A model generated the notes under the pieces. The model searched no databases, was not told where the DNA came from, and saw only the letters and a program-made list of their open reading frames with translations. A DNA stretch of 64,000 bases from the NCBI GenBank assembly GCA_963811585.1, contig CAWERR010000006.1, positions 806,001 to 870,000 on the forward strand. Direction: 5' to 3'. Source of the stretch: JACDHG01 sp963811585. Lineage in GTDB: Bacteria > Actinomycetota > Actinomycetes > Propionibacteriales > Nocardioidaceae. Shown here one piece after another: positions 52,029 through 60,431 of this stretch (its first letter is position 1; the number at the start of each line of letters is the position of its first letter). Made by a program: the position numbers and the translations under genes.

Positions 52029-54284
52029 TTAGAGCAGCCTCACCGTGATCGTGACCGTGCCGGTGACGGTCGTCGTGCCGTCCGACACGACGTAGTTGAT
52101 GCGCAGGACCCTGGGAAAAACCCCGACAAAGTTGAAAGAACCGTTGGCGGCGATGTTGAGCGCGGTCGAGCTGTCGCTGATGACTTCGAGCCGGTCGCCG
52201 TCGACGTCGCGGTCGTTGGCAAGAACTCCGTTGCCGGCGCCGACTATCAGCAGCCCGGCGAGAGACGTCGTGTAGGACTCGTCCAGGACGACAGGGGCGT
52301 CGTTCACCGGGGTAACGGACACGGTCACGGTGGCGGTGTCGGTAGAGCCGCCGTCCGTGACCGTGTAGCTGAAGGTGTCCGGCCCGAAGTAGTTGGGCGA
52401 CGGGGTGTAGACGACCACACCTCCCTGTCCACGCTGGGCGCTGCCATGGGCTGGGTTCCCCACGGACGTGACGGAGAGGTTGTCGCCATCCACGTCATGG
52501 TCGTTGGCGAGCAGGTTGATCTGCACGCCGGTGGCGTCCTCGAGGATGGCGCGCCCGTCGTTGACTGCATCCGGCGCGTCGTTGACTGCGGCGACCAAGA
52601 CGGTTACGTCCGCGGTGCTGGTCGCTCCCTCCTCATCCATGGCGGTGTAGGTGAAGGCGTCGCTCCCGTGGAAGTGCGCTGCCGGGGTGTACGTAACCGT
52701 TCCGTCAGCAGACCTAGTCAGAGCACCGTGCGCAGCACCGTCGGCAGCCACGAGCTCGAGCACTTCGCCGTCGGGCGCTTTGTCGTTCCTGAACACGTCG
52801 ATGCTCTGTACGACGTCTTCTCTCGTGCCCATCTCGTCGTCACGAAGGACCATGGGGTCCGAGGCGGGCGGCGGCGTGGTCGGTGGCTGCGTCGGAGGGT
52901 CGGTCGTGGGGTCGTCGTCGGGGTCCTGCGTGGGATCCGGGTCGTTGTCTGGCGTTGGCGTCGGGTCGTCGTCAGGTGAGGGCCGTGGGGTCCCGGTTGG
53001 TCCAGTGGATCCCGTGGTCGGCCTTGGGTTGCTCGACGGGTCGTCCGGCGTACCGTCGGGCGTCGTCGGCGTAGGGTCGCTCGAAGATCCTGGCGACTCC
53101 TGCGCGGGCGTGCTCGCTTGGCCTTGACCTTGGCCCGGTTGCCGGGCTCCCACCAGAGTGTGGTCGGCGTGCGCGCTCGCCGCCGGGCTACCCGCGGCAC
53201 CTGTTGCCAGGTTCAGTGCGACCACGCTGGCGACCGTCGCGGTGGCTCCCGCGGTGGCTCCGAAGGCCTGCCCGAGGATCGGGCCGGGGCGAACGAGCAG
53301 GAGCTGTGCGACCCAAGCAATCGGACCGGTCGAGCGTCTGACGTGGCCGAGCGAGATGTTGAGGAAGGCCCGCACGATGTCAGGGTCGAACTGAGTGCCG
53401 GCGCAGCGAGTGAGCTCGGCGCGAGCGGCGGCTGCGCTCATCGGCTTCTTGTAAGGGCGGCTGGCCGTCATGACTTCGTAGCTGTCGGCGACAGCCACGA
53501 TCCGCGCGCCGTAGCTGATCTCTTGGCCAGCCAGCCCGTGGGGATACCCGGTGCCGTCGAACCTCTCGTGGTGTTGCTCGATCGCGAAGTACCACTCCCC
53601 GAGCCACTCTCGGAGCGGCTCGCAGATGAGCGCGCCTTCGTGTGGGTGGCTGTGCAGGACCTTCCACTCGTCCTCGGAGGGCTTAGACGGTTTGTTGAGC
53701 ACGTCCTGAGGGACTTTGAGTTTGCCGATGTCGTGCACGAGCGCTGCCCACATCAGCCGGCCACGGTCTTCGTCGCGAAGCTTGAGCTCGTCGGCCAGCA
53801 TCGTCACGAAGAGCTGGGTGCGCTCTGAGTGGCCCCGGGTGCGGGTGTCGTAGTCGCCCAGCGCCCCGACCAAGGTCAGGATCGTCTCTGCGGCTTCCTG
53901 ACGGTCGCCGTCGATGCCGGCGCGACTCGAGCGCTGCAGCTCGGCGGCGATCGCGCGGCTTCCTGCCACCCGGCGCGCGAGCTTGAGCCGCGAGGGTGCG
54001 CTGTCGGGGAACAGCATGGAGAGCCGCATCAACGTTGCGAGTGGCAGCAGGCGTCGAGCCCATCGGTCCGTGCCGAACACCGCGATGGTGGAGGCCACCA
54101 AGACCGTGACCCACCACGCAATGAGCTCCAGGGTGGTCTGCGGCGTGGGCAGGATTCTTGCGACCAGGATCCCGACTCCGATGGAGACCAGCACCGGGAC
54201 GACGAAGACAACAGCGCGGATGACGCCGGCGCGCACCGGATGAGATCGCCAGCGGCGGTTGTCGATCCGCGAGTTTGCGCTCAC
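52029..54284 (-). CDS. transmembrane HD-GYP c-di-GMP phosphodiesterase with three Ig/cadherin-like domains
   Basis: A 751-residue protein. Two N-terminal helices (residues 20-42 and 52-72) precede an HD-GYP domain (about 130-315) with VHDIGKLKVP (H184, D185), the HHERFDGTGYPHG motif (GYP 246-248) and ADSYEVMTA. A further hydrophobic region (322-362) leads out to a 110-residue Pro/Asp/Thr linker and three extracellular Ig/cadherin-like repeats (478-568, 569-661, 662-751), each with LLANDHDVDGD- or VLANDRDVDGD-like Ca-type turns and NDAP linkers. All catalytic residues are intact, so c-di-GMP hydrolysis is likely. The outside part looks like adhesin repeats and may sense or bind the surface polymer. 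Confidence 0.92.
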   Translation of the reverse strand: MSANSRIDNRRWRSHPVRAGVIRAVVFVVPVLVSIGVGILVARILPTPQTTLELIAWWVTVLVASTIAVFGTDRWARRLLPLATLMRLSMLFPDSAPSRLKLARRVAGSRAIAAELQRSSRAGIDGDRQEAAETILTLVGALGDYDTRTRGHSERTQLFVTMLADELKLRDEDRGRLMWAALVHDIGKLKVPQDVLNKPSKPSEDEWKVLHSHPHEGALICEPLREWLGEWYFAIEQHHERFDGTGYPHGLAGQEISYGARIVAVADSYEVMTASRPYKKPMSAAAARAELTRCAGTQFDPDIVRAFLNISLGHVRRSTGPIAWVAQLLLVRPGPILGQAFGATAGATATVASVVALNLATGAAGSPAASAHADHTLVGARQPGQGQGQASTPAQESPGSSSDPTPTTPDGTPDDPSSNPRPTTGSTGPTGTPRPSPDDDPTPTPDNDPDPTQDPDDDPTTDPPTQPPTTPPPASDPMVLRDDEMGTREDVVQSIDVFRNDKAPDGEVLELVAADGAAHGALTRSADGTVTYTPAAHFHGSDAFTYTAMDEEGATSTADVTVLVAAVNDAPDAVNDGRAILEDATGVQINLLANDHDVDGDNLSVTSVGNPAHGSAQRGQGGVVVYTPSPNYFGPDTFSYTVTDGGSTDTATVTVSVTPVNDAPVVLDESYTTSLAGLLIVGAGNGVLANDRDVDGDRLEVISDSSTALNIAANGSFNFVGVFPRVLRINYVVSDGTTTVTGTVTITVRLL

Positions 54285-54598
54285 CCCAGGCCCCTCCCCA
54301 CTGCGCGCCGAGCCGGCTCCAGACGTGCTGGGCCAGTCTCAGCGTGGCAGCGGGCTGTGAGCGAGGGGTCACTACTAGCGACAATCATCCGAACGGGCTA
54401 GGCCTCATGCGGTGGTTTGGAATGGTATGGCCGTGGATGCCGGGCGCAGTCTGCGGCGCGTTCCGACGGGGGAGTGAGCCCCGTGGGCAGCGGCCAGGCA
54501 GCTCGGACGTCGGCGGGCAGGCTGGCGCGATGGAGCGCTTGAATGCTTGCTGCTGCGCAATGATGCTAGGGGCGGCGATGTGACATGCTCGCTCTGCG
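54285..54598. other. intergenic region without a supported gene
   Basis: Between the HD-GYP start (reading left) and a GNAT gene (reading right). Open frames here do not resemble any family and lack ribosome binding sites. No riboswitch-like CAAACC or GACGCAAAGCC blocks are present, so the HD-GYP gene is not under a second c-di-GMP aptamer. Confidence 0.5.
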
Positions 54599-55420
54599 AT
54601 GGCCTTGCACCCGGACCTGCTCCCCCGGATCGAGCAGTACTACGACGCCGTCCCACGGTCGCGCACTCGGGTCGAAGAGGTGGGTCCGTTCACGCTGTTC
54701 GTGGCGGTTTCCGGGTGGCCGTACTACGCGCGGCCACGCCTCGGCGGCAACGCCGACTTCGAGCCCGCCGACGTACGCGCGGTGCTTGGTCGCCAGGCTG
54801 ACCTGGCCGTGCCACGGACCCTCGAGTGGATGCAAGAGAGTGCGCCGAGTCTGCTCGACGCGGCCCGCCAGGCAGGTATGTCGGTCGAACTCTGCCCGCT
54901 GCTCGTCCTCGACGGCGACCCCCGCGGCGGGCCTGGGTCCGCCCGGATGCTCGACGCCGACGAGCCCGACCAGATCGCCTTGTCGCGCGCCGCCGTGTCG
55001 GTTGGATTTGCTCATCCAGGGACGGCTCGGGGGGACGGTGACATCGAGGCACGTGACGCCGCTCTCGACTTGGACACCACCCACACCACGGTCGATGAGC
55101 TCAGCCTCTCGCTCATGCGAGCGGGCGCCTTGTGCCAAGCGGCGGTCTATGCCACCGAGGCCCCCGAGCTGGGCCCGTTGGGTGGCGGTAGCTACTCCGC
55201 GGTCGATGACGTAGCCGAGATCGCCGGGGTGGCGGTCCTGCCGGCATACCGACGCCGTGGGCTGGGCGCTCAGGTGACGTACGTGCTCGCAAGCGACGCG
55301 CTCAGCCGTGGTGTGACGACGGTGTTCTGCTCCGCGGAGTCAGACGATGTCGCTCGGGTCTACGAGGGCATCGGTTTCCGGCGGGTTGCCACCGCCTGCA
55401 TCGCCAGACTCGCCTCCTAG
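54599..55420 (+). CDS. GNAT-family N-acetyltransferase
   Basis: A 273-residue protein. The C-terminal GNAT domain has the acetyl-CoA loop VAVLPAYRRRGLGAQVTYVL and the FCSAESDDVARVYEGIGFRR ending. The N-terminal 150 residues are unassigned but share length and composition with two-domain actinobacterial GNATs. The start is ATG 54599. The acceptor is unknown. Confidence 0.87.
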   Translation: MALHPDLLPRIEQYYDAVPRSRTRVEEVGPFTLFVAVSGWPYYARPRLGGNADFEPADVRAVLGRQADLAVPRTLEWMQESAPSLLDAARQAGMSVELCPLLVLDGDPRGGPGSARMLDADEPDQIALSRAAVSVGFAHPGTARGDGDIEARDAALDLDTTHTTVDELSLSLMRAGALCQAAVYATEAPELGPLGGGSYSAVDDVAEIAGVAVLPAYRRRGLGAQVTYVLASDALSRGVTTVFCSAESDDVARVYEGIGFRRVATACIARLAS

Positions 55421-55425
55421 CCAGT

Positions 55426-55518
55426 GTTACGTCCGGGCAAGTGGTTGCTGGGGCGGCCGCTGCTACGGACGCTGCCGGACAAACGCTGTTGCGTCCGTGC
55501 AAGTGGTTGCTGGGGCGG
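55426..55518. repeat. family A palindromic repeat, reverse orientation, two units
   Basis: Units start at 55426 and 55488, about 62 bases apart. Each reads GCGTCCG(T/G)GCAAGTGGTTGC then TGGGGCGG; the first goes on through CCGCTGCTACGGACG, the second is cut off near the leuA stop. This is the reverse complement of the array at 15951-16122, about 39 kb away, including the GCGGCCGC core. It fills the gap between the GNAT and leuA stops, so it may act as a bidirectional terminator. Confidence 0.85.
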
Positions 55519-55521
55519 GTT

Positions 55522-57225
55522 TCAGGAGGCTCGGTTGATGGCGGAGATGACAGCCTTGAGTGAGGCGGTGACGATGTTGGCGTCGAGGCCAACTCCCCAC
55601 AGGATCTGCTCACCGATGGCGCATTCGACGTACGCCGCTGCGGTCGCGTCGCCACCCGACGACAAGGCGTGCTCGGCGTAGTCGAGGACCCTGACGTCAT
55701 ACCCGAGGCCGTTGATCGCCTCGACGAACGCCGCGATCGGGCCGTTGCCCTCGCCGTGCAACGCGTGCGGCACCCCGTCGACGTACACGTTGACCTCGAG
55801 GGCGTCGCGCTCCCCTGCTGCCGATGACGTGTGCACGGAGTTGAGGCTCAGCGGCGTACGTCGGTCGAGATACTCAGCGGAGAACGCCGCCCAGATCTCC
55901 TCGCCCGATATCTCGCCGCCGTCTTCGTCGGTGCGGATCTGGACGACACGGCTGAACTCGATCTGCAGCCGACGTGGCAGGTCGAGCTTGTGCTCGGCCC
56001 GGAGGATATAGGCGACGCCGCCCTTGCCTGACTGGGAGTTGACGCGGATGACGGCCTCGTAGGAGCGCCCGACATCCATCGGGTCGATCGGAAGGTAAGG
56101 CGCCTTCCACGGCAGCTCGCGCACCGGGACGCCAGCGTCGTGGGCTTCCTTGTCGAGGCCCTCGAGCCCCTTTTTGATCGCGTCTTGGTGCGAGCCCGAG
56201 AACGCCGTGTAGACGAGGTCGCCGGCGTACGGATGACGTGGATGCACCGGCAACCCGGTGCAGTACTCGACCGTGCGGCGGATCTCGTCGATGTCTGAGA
56301 AGTTGATCTTGGGGTCGATCCCCTGGCTGAAGAGGTTCAGGCCGAGCGTGACCAGGCAGACGTTGCCCGTGCGCTCGCCGTGGCCGAACAGGCAGCCCTC
56401 GACCCGGTCCGCCCCGGCCATCATCGCCAGCTCGGTGGCTGCCACCGCTGTGCCTCGGTCGTTGTGCGGGTGCAGCGAGACAACTGAGTGCTCGCGACGG
56501 GTCAGCTGTCCCGCGAACCACTCGATTTGGTCGGCGTAGACATTGGGCGTCGACATCTCGACGGTGGCAGGCAGGTTGAGGATGATCTCGCGTCCCGGCC
56601 CCGGCTGCCATACGTCGGAGACGGCCTCACATACCTCGACGGCGAAGTCGGGCTCGGTGTCGGTGAAGATCTCCGGGCTGTACTGGTATCCCACGTCGAC
56701 GCCGTGCAGGTACTCGTCGGCGTACTTCATCACGATCTCGGTGCCACGGGTCGCGATCGCGCGGCACTCGTCACGGTCGACGCCGAAGACGACCCGGCGA
56801 AACAGCGGGGCGGTCGCGTTGTAGAGGTGCACGTTTGCGCGGGTCGCACCGACGAGGCTCTGCACGGTGCGTTCGATCAGGTCCTCGCGAGCCTGGGTCA
56901 GCACGGAGATCGTCACGTCGTCGGGGATCGTGCCGCCCTCGATCAGCTGGCGGACGAAGTCGAAGTCGAACGCGCTGGCTGACGGGAACCCGACCTCGAT
57001 CTCCTTGTAGCCCATGCGGACCAGCAGCTCGAACATACGGAGCTTGCGGCCCGGCGTCATCGGCTCGATCAGTGCTTGGTTGCCGTCGCGGAGGTCGGTC
57101 GACAGCCAGCGTGGTGCCTGAGTCACAGTTGCGGTCGGCCAGCGGCGGTTCGGCAGGTCGACGGGTGGGAAGGCGCGGTAACGACCGAACGGCATACCGC
57201 TGGGTTGCTGCGGGTGGATGACCAT
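55522..57225 (-). CDS. leuA: 2-isopropylmalate synthase
   Basis: A 567-residue enzyme, first committed step of leucine synthesis (acetyl-CoA plus 2-ketoisovalerate). The TIM barrel has LSTDLRDGNQALIEPMTP with the catalytic Asp, the HPHNDRGTAVAATELAMMAG metal-binding segment and GCLFGHGERTGNV. The C-terminal regulatory LeuA dimer domain binds leucine (YVECAIGEQILWGVGLD). It is the longer actinobacterial/class II form. GAAGG precedes ATG 57225. A leader peptide upstream (57292-57342) suggests attenuation by leucine supply. Confidence 0.96.
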   Translation of the reverse strand: MVIHPQQPSGMPFGRYRAFPPVDLPNRRWPTATVTQAPRWLSTDLRDGNQALIEPMTPGRKLRMFELLVRMGYKEIEVGFPSASAFDFDFVRQLIEGGTIPDDVTISVLTQAREDLIERTVQSLVGATRANVHLYNATAPLFRRVVFGVDRDECRAIATRGTEIVMKYADEYLHGVDVGYQYSPEIFTDTEPDFAVEVCEAVSDVWQPGPGREIILNLPATVEMSTPNVYADQIEWFAGQLTRREHSVVSLHPHNDRGTAVAATELAMMAGADRVEGCLFGHGERTGNVCLVTLGLNLFSQGIDPKINFSDIDEIRRTVEYCTGLPVHPRHPYAGDLVYTAFSGSHQDAIKKGLEGLDKEAHDAGVPVRELPWKAPYLPIDPMDVGRSYEAVIRVNSQSGKGGVAYILRAEHKLDLPRRLQIEFSRVVQIRTDEDGGEISGEEIWAAFSAEYLDRRTPLSLNSVHTSSAAGERDALEVNVYVDGVPHALHGEGNGPIAAFVEAINGLGYDVRVLDYAEHALSSGGDATAAAYVECAIGEQILWGVGLDANIVTASLKAVISAINRAS

Positions 57226-57291
57226 GGGATGAACCTTCGAAGAGAGGGACGTCGCCGAGACATCAGCAACTCCGCGACGAGGTGGTCCGGC

Positions 57292-57342
57292 TCAGCGAAC
57301 CCCGTCGCGGCAAGCAAGGAGCAGCGCGTGCACGACCTTCAT
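57292..57342 (-). CDS. putative leuA leader peptide
   Basis: A 16-residue frame, MKVVHALLLACRDGVR, with three consecutive leucine codons (CTG CTC CTT) and a TGA stop, located 66 bases upstream of the leuA start. Actinobacterial leuA genes are known to be preceded by Leu-rich leader peptides that control attenuation. After it, CGTCGCGGAG and CTCGGCGACG can pair with one mismatch (near 57250-57281), a possible attenuator hairpin. A TAGCCT -10 box (57352-57357, minus strand) lies nine bases upstream of its ATG. Confidence 0.6.
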   Translation of the reverse strand: MKVVHALLLACRDGVR

Positions 57343-57351
57343 GGTGGTCCC

Positions 57352-57357
57352 AGGCTA
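57352..57357 (-). promoter_or_regulatory. leuA: possible -10 box for leuA leader
   Basis: On the minus strand TAGCCT fits TANNNT and would start transcription at or just before the leader peptide ATG. The -35 region is not clear. Confidence 0.4.
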
Positions 57358-57377
57358 ACACCGGTGCATCATTCGGT

Positions 57378-57447
57378 GATCGAGCCCGTCGAGTTGTCCG
57401 CTGATCGAGCCTGTCGAGATCAAGGGTCTCGACACGCTCGACCGCCG
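57378..57447. repeat. dispersed palindromic repeat family B, copy 3
   Basis: Contains GATCGAGCCCGTCGAG, GATCGAGCCTGTCGAGATC and GGTCTCGACACGCTCGACC, giving a perfect-looking hairpin between the last two. It separates the leuA promoter from the next gene's start. Confidence 0.78.
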
Positions 57448-57504
57448 GATGGCGCTCGACGCAAACCTGTTGCCGTGCGAACACTCACCCCGTTGGATGC
57501 CGGT

Positions 57505-58518
57505 ATGAAGATCGAGCGCATCGACCCCCTCGACCTTGACGACGCAACTGCGGAGCGCTGCGCCGAGATCATCAACCGCGAAATGAAGGCGGAGGATGCC
57601 GACTCGCTGGCTCCCCACACTGGGGGCAACTTCGCCGCGCGGGCGCGTTTCACCCACGACGACAGACCCGTCGACCACCTGTGGCTGGCACGCGAGGGTG
57701 ACAGCGTTGTCGCACACGCCAGCGTCGAGTTCCCGCGCTGGGACAACCAGCACATGGCGCAGATCTTCTGCCATGTGGACCCCGAACATCAAGGGCAGGG
57801 CATCGGAACAGCCCTGCTTGATGCCCAACTCGGCGCCACTCGGGCTGCCGGACGATCCCTGCTCATGACCTACGGCTTTCGCGACTCCCCGAAGCAAAAG
57901 CTGCTGACCCAGCAAGGGTTCGAGGTCGCGATGGCCTCCGCGCATCGCCGACTCCGCCCAGCCGAGCTCGACTACAACCTGATCCAGACGTACGCCGACG
58001 ACGCGGCCGCCCACGCGACTGATTACGAGCTGATCCCCCTTGCCGGCGCGGCGCCCACTGAGTGGCTGCCCGAGCTGACGTCGCTTTTCGAGGCGATCAG
58101 CGACGCGCCAGTTGAGGGTATGGACGTCACGGACGACGTGTTCCCGGTAGAGCGGCTCGAACGGTACGAGCTCGCCATGGCCAACCGGCAGCAGAAGCTG
58201 TACCGGTTGATGGCGCGTCACAAGCCCTCGGGTGAATGGGCCGGGCACACCATCGTCTGCGTGGACGGATACAGCCCGGGCCGGGCGATCCAAGAGGACA
58301 CGACCGTCGTCGGCAGCCACCGCGGCCACCGGCTCGGCATGTTGCTCAAGGCCACCATGCTGCTGTGGCTGCGCGACGACCATCCGGAACTTGAGGTCAT
58401 CGACACCAACAACGCCGAGTCCAACCATCACATGATCGTCATCAACGACAAGCTCGGCTGCACCATCAGCGCGCGCGGCGTCGCCCTGCAACGCCATCTG
58501 AGCGCCGACGACGGCTGA
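57505..58518 (+). CDS. tandem-GNAT N-acetyltransferase
   Basis: A 337-residue two-GNAT-domain protein. The first domain has the acetyl-CoA loop VDPEHQGQGIGTALLDAQLG and SLLMTYGFRDSPKQ; the second has VVGSHRGHRLGMLLKATMLL and the terminal NAESNHHMIVINDKLGC. Both have the (Q/R)GxG pyrophosphate-binding signature, so both may be active. The start is ATG 57505; the frame open upstream is antisense to the leuA leader and repeat. Acceptor unknown. Confidence 0.88.
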   Translation: MKIERIDPLDLDDATAERCAEIINREMKAEDADSLAPHTGGNFAARARFTHDDRPVDHLWLAREGDSVVAHASVEFPRWDNQHMAQIFCHVDPEHQGQGIGTALLDAQLGATRAAGRSLLMTYGFRDSPKQKLLTQQGFEVAMASAHRRLRPAELDYNLIQTYADDAAAHATDYELIPLAGAAPTEWLPELTSLFEAISDAPVEGMDVTDDVFPVERLERYELAMANRQQKLYRLMARHKPSGEWAGHTIVCVDGYSPGRAIQEDTTVVGSHRGHRLGMLLKATMLLWLRDDHPELEVIDTNNAESNHHMIVINDKLGCTISARGVALQRHLSADDG

Positions 58519-58523
58519 CCACC

Positions 58524-58549
58524 GGGGTCTCGACAAGCTCGACCGCCGG
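58524..58549. repeat. dispersed palindromic repeat family B, copy 4 (half unit)
   Basis: GGTCTCGACAAGCTCGACC followed by GCCGG, just after the GNAT stop at 58518. Only one arm is present. Confidence 0.7.
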
Positions 58550-58610
58550 AGGTCGCCGAGTCGGCGCGCAGCGCGGGGACGGCTGGCGGTGTCACCTACA
58601 GTTGGCGCTG

Positions 58611-59477
58611 ATGACCGTCTCCTGGCTGCAGCCCGCCCTGCGGCCGCTCGCGGTTGGCCTCGGCGTCGTCATCCTGGCAGCCGGCTGCTCCGCCAACAGC
58701 GAGCCCAACGCGGGCGATGATGGGACCGACAAGAGCTCATCGTCGAGTCCTCCCGGCACGAAGACCCCGCCGCCTCCGCCGCCGCCCAAGACGGACACCT
58801 GCCGCGCCCTGGGCTTCAGCGACATCGGCCGCTACTCCAACACCACAGCCACGCTCCCCTGCGACGAGCCCCACACGGCATACACGTTTGCAGTGAAGAA
58901 CCTGCCGTCCGACATCGCGTTCGAGGGCGTGCAGATCAAGAACGATGCCATCCAGCAGCAAGCCGGCGAGTCATGCCTTGATGCGTTCGTCAAGTACGTC
59001 GGAGGAGACGCCGCGACGCGAGCGCGCGTGCGACTGACGGTGACGTACTTCCTCCCTGACCAACGTGCGTTCGATCGCGGGGCGCACTGGGTCCGCTGCG
59101 ACATCATCGCGCTGCAGGCCGAGCAGATCCTCGCTGACCTCCCTCCCAAGCTCGAAGGGCTGCTCGACGACGACTCCGCCATCGACGACTACGGCCTGTG
59201 TTCGACGGGCGAGCCCGGGACCAACGACTCGACCATGGTCATGTGCAACCAGGAGCACACCTACCGCGCGATCGCCGCACTCCGGCTCGGCTCGACCAGC
59301 GAGAGCTATCCGGGCGAGTCAGTCACGAACACCGACGGCAAGCAGCGCTGCGAGGATCTGATCGTCGACTTGCTCGACGAGGAGAGCGGCTTTACGTTCA
59401 GTTGGACGTTCCCGACGCCCGCCGACTGGCACGAGGGACAACGTTTCGGCTACTGCTGGAACAAGACCACGGGTTGA
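58611..59477 (+). CDS. lipoprotein with septum-formation-like domain
   Basis: A 288-residue lipoprotein. Lipobox LAAGC at about residue 25, then a Ser/Pro-rich linker and a Cys-containing domain with repeated C...PCDEPHTAYTFAV and MCNQEHTYRAIAALRLG blocks that resemble the Septum_form (PF13845) family. It contains paired cysteines for disulfides. The next gene is a clear relative. The start is ATG 58611. Function unknown. Confidence 0.82.
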   Translation: MTVSWLQPALRPLAVGLGVVILAAGCSANSEPNAGDDGTDKSSSSSPPGTKTPPPPPPPKTDTCRALGFSDIGRYSNTTATLPCDEPHTAYTFAVKNLPSDIAFEGVQIKNDAIQQQAGESCLDAFVKYVGGDAATRARVRLTVTYFLPDQRAFDRGAHWVRCDIIALQAEQILADLPPKLEGLLDDDSAIDDYGLCSTGEPGTNDSTMVMCNQEHTYRAIAALRLGSTSESYPGESVTNTDGKQRCEDLIVDLLDEESGFTFSWTFPTPADWHEGQRFGYCWNKTTG

Positions 59478-59506
59478 TCCTTTCGCACGGCATAATCAGC
59501 CGAGTG

Positions 59507-60418
59507 ATGAAACTCGTGGGGTCGGTTGCCGTCATGTCAGTGCTCTGTCTCACGGCGTGTGGGAGCGCCGAGGATATCGCCGGCGAGTCATCGGAAGAGA
59601 CCACCTCGACCACGACCTCGTCCACCACAACACCCACCGAGACAACCACCAGCACGACACCCACGGAGACCTCCGCGAGCTCCGCGACTGCACCACCGAC
59701 CACCACGACCACCACCGAGCCGGTCGTCTCAAGGCCGCGGATAGGCAACTGTTACGACACCACCAGGAAACAGTTCCGCATCCAGCGCGACGGGTCGTCC
59801 CCGATCGACTGCACCCGCCGTCATACGGCCGAGACGTTCGCAGTCTTCCGCGTCAGCCCCTCGCCACTCCGCGCCGAGATCGCCAAGGTGTGGCGTGACT
59901 GCCAGCCTCGGTTCCAGCAGTACGTCGGCGACTCTGCCACCATCTCCAAGCTCGACCTGGCGCTGATCTTGCCCAGTGAGGCGCAAGTCGCCGCAGGGCA
60001 GGACTGGATCCGCTGCGACGTCATCCTGAAGGAGCACTACAACGCACGGGTGGGAGTTCCGCGCGCCGGCAGCCTGCAGGGCGCGCTGAGTTCCGGTGTT
60101 CCTGCGGAGTTCCGCGGATGTGTCAGGCACTGGCCGAAGGTGCTCCAGCCGGTGCGCTTCACGTCGTGCAAACAGGCCCATCAGGCGCAACTGATCCCCG
60201 AGTCGTTGTTCCTCGGCCCGCCTGACGCACCGTATCCCGGCGTCACCAACGCCCAGAACAGGAGCAGGGCATTCTGCGCGGGGATCTTCCAGAACTACGT
60301 CCCGGAGACGCAGAACTATTACTACTACTACCCGACGAGGGCGTCGTGGCAGTCCGGCTCACACAACACCACCTGTTGGGCGCTCGACACCCAAGGCGAC
60401 GGTCTCCCACCCCTGTAG
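59507..60418 (+). CDS. paralogous lipoprotein with septum-formation-like domain
   Basis: A 303-residue lipoprotein. The signal MKLVGSVAVMSVLCLTAC ends at the lipobox LTAC. A long Thr/Ser/Glu low-complexity linker (ETTTSTTTSSTTTPTETTTS) precedes a domain with IDCTRRHTAETFAVFRVS and SCKQAHQAQLIPESLFLG, matching in layout the neighbouring lipoprotein: C..H, spacing and final NTTCWALD versus RFGYCWNK. The pair arose by duplication. It starts 29 bases after the first gene's stop. Confidence 0.82.
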   Translation: MKLVGSVAVMSVLCLTACGSAEDIAGESSEETTSTTTSSTTTPTETTTSTTPTETSASSATAPPTTTTTTEPVVSRPRIGNCYDTTRKQFRIQRDGSSPIDCTRRHTAETFAVFRVSPSPLRAEIAKVWRDCQPRFQQYVGDSATISKLDLALILPSEAQVAAGQDWIRCDVILKEHYNARVGVPRAGSLQGALSSGVPAEFRGCVRHWPKVLQPVRFTSCKQAHQAQLIPESLFLGPPDAPYPGVTNAQNRSRAFCAGIFQNYVPETQNYYYYYPTRASWQSGSHNTTCWALDTQGDGLPPL

Positions 60419-60431
60419 CAGCCGCACCCCG

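Noticed and set aside
54285..54598. Second c-di-GMP riboswitch before the HD-GYP gene
   Set aside because: The conserved CAAACC and GACGCAAAGCC blocks are absent on both strands.
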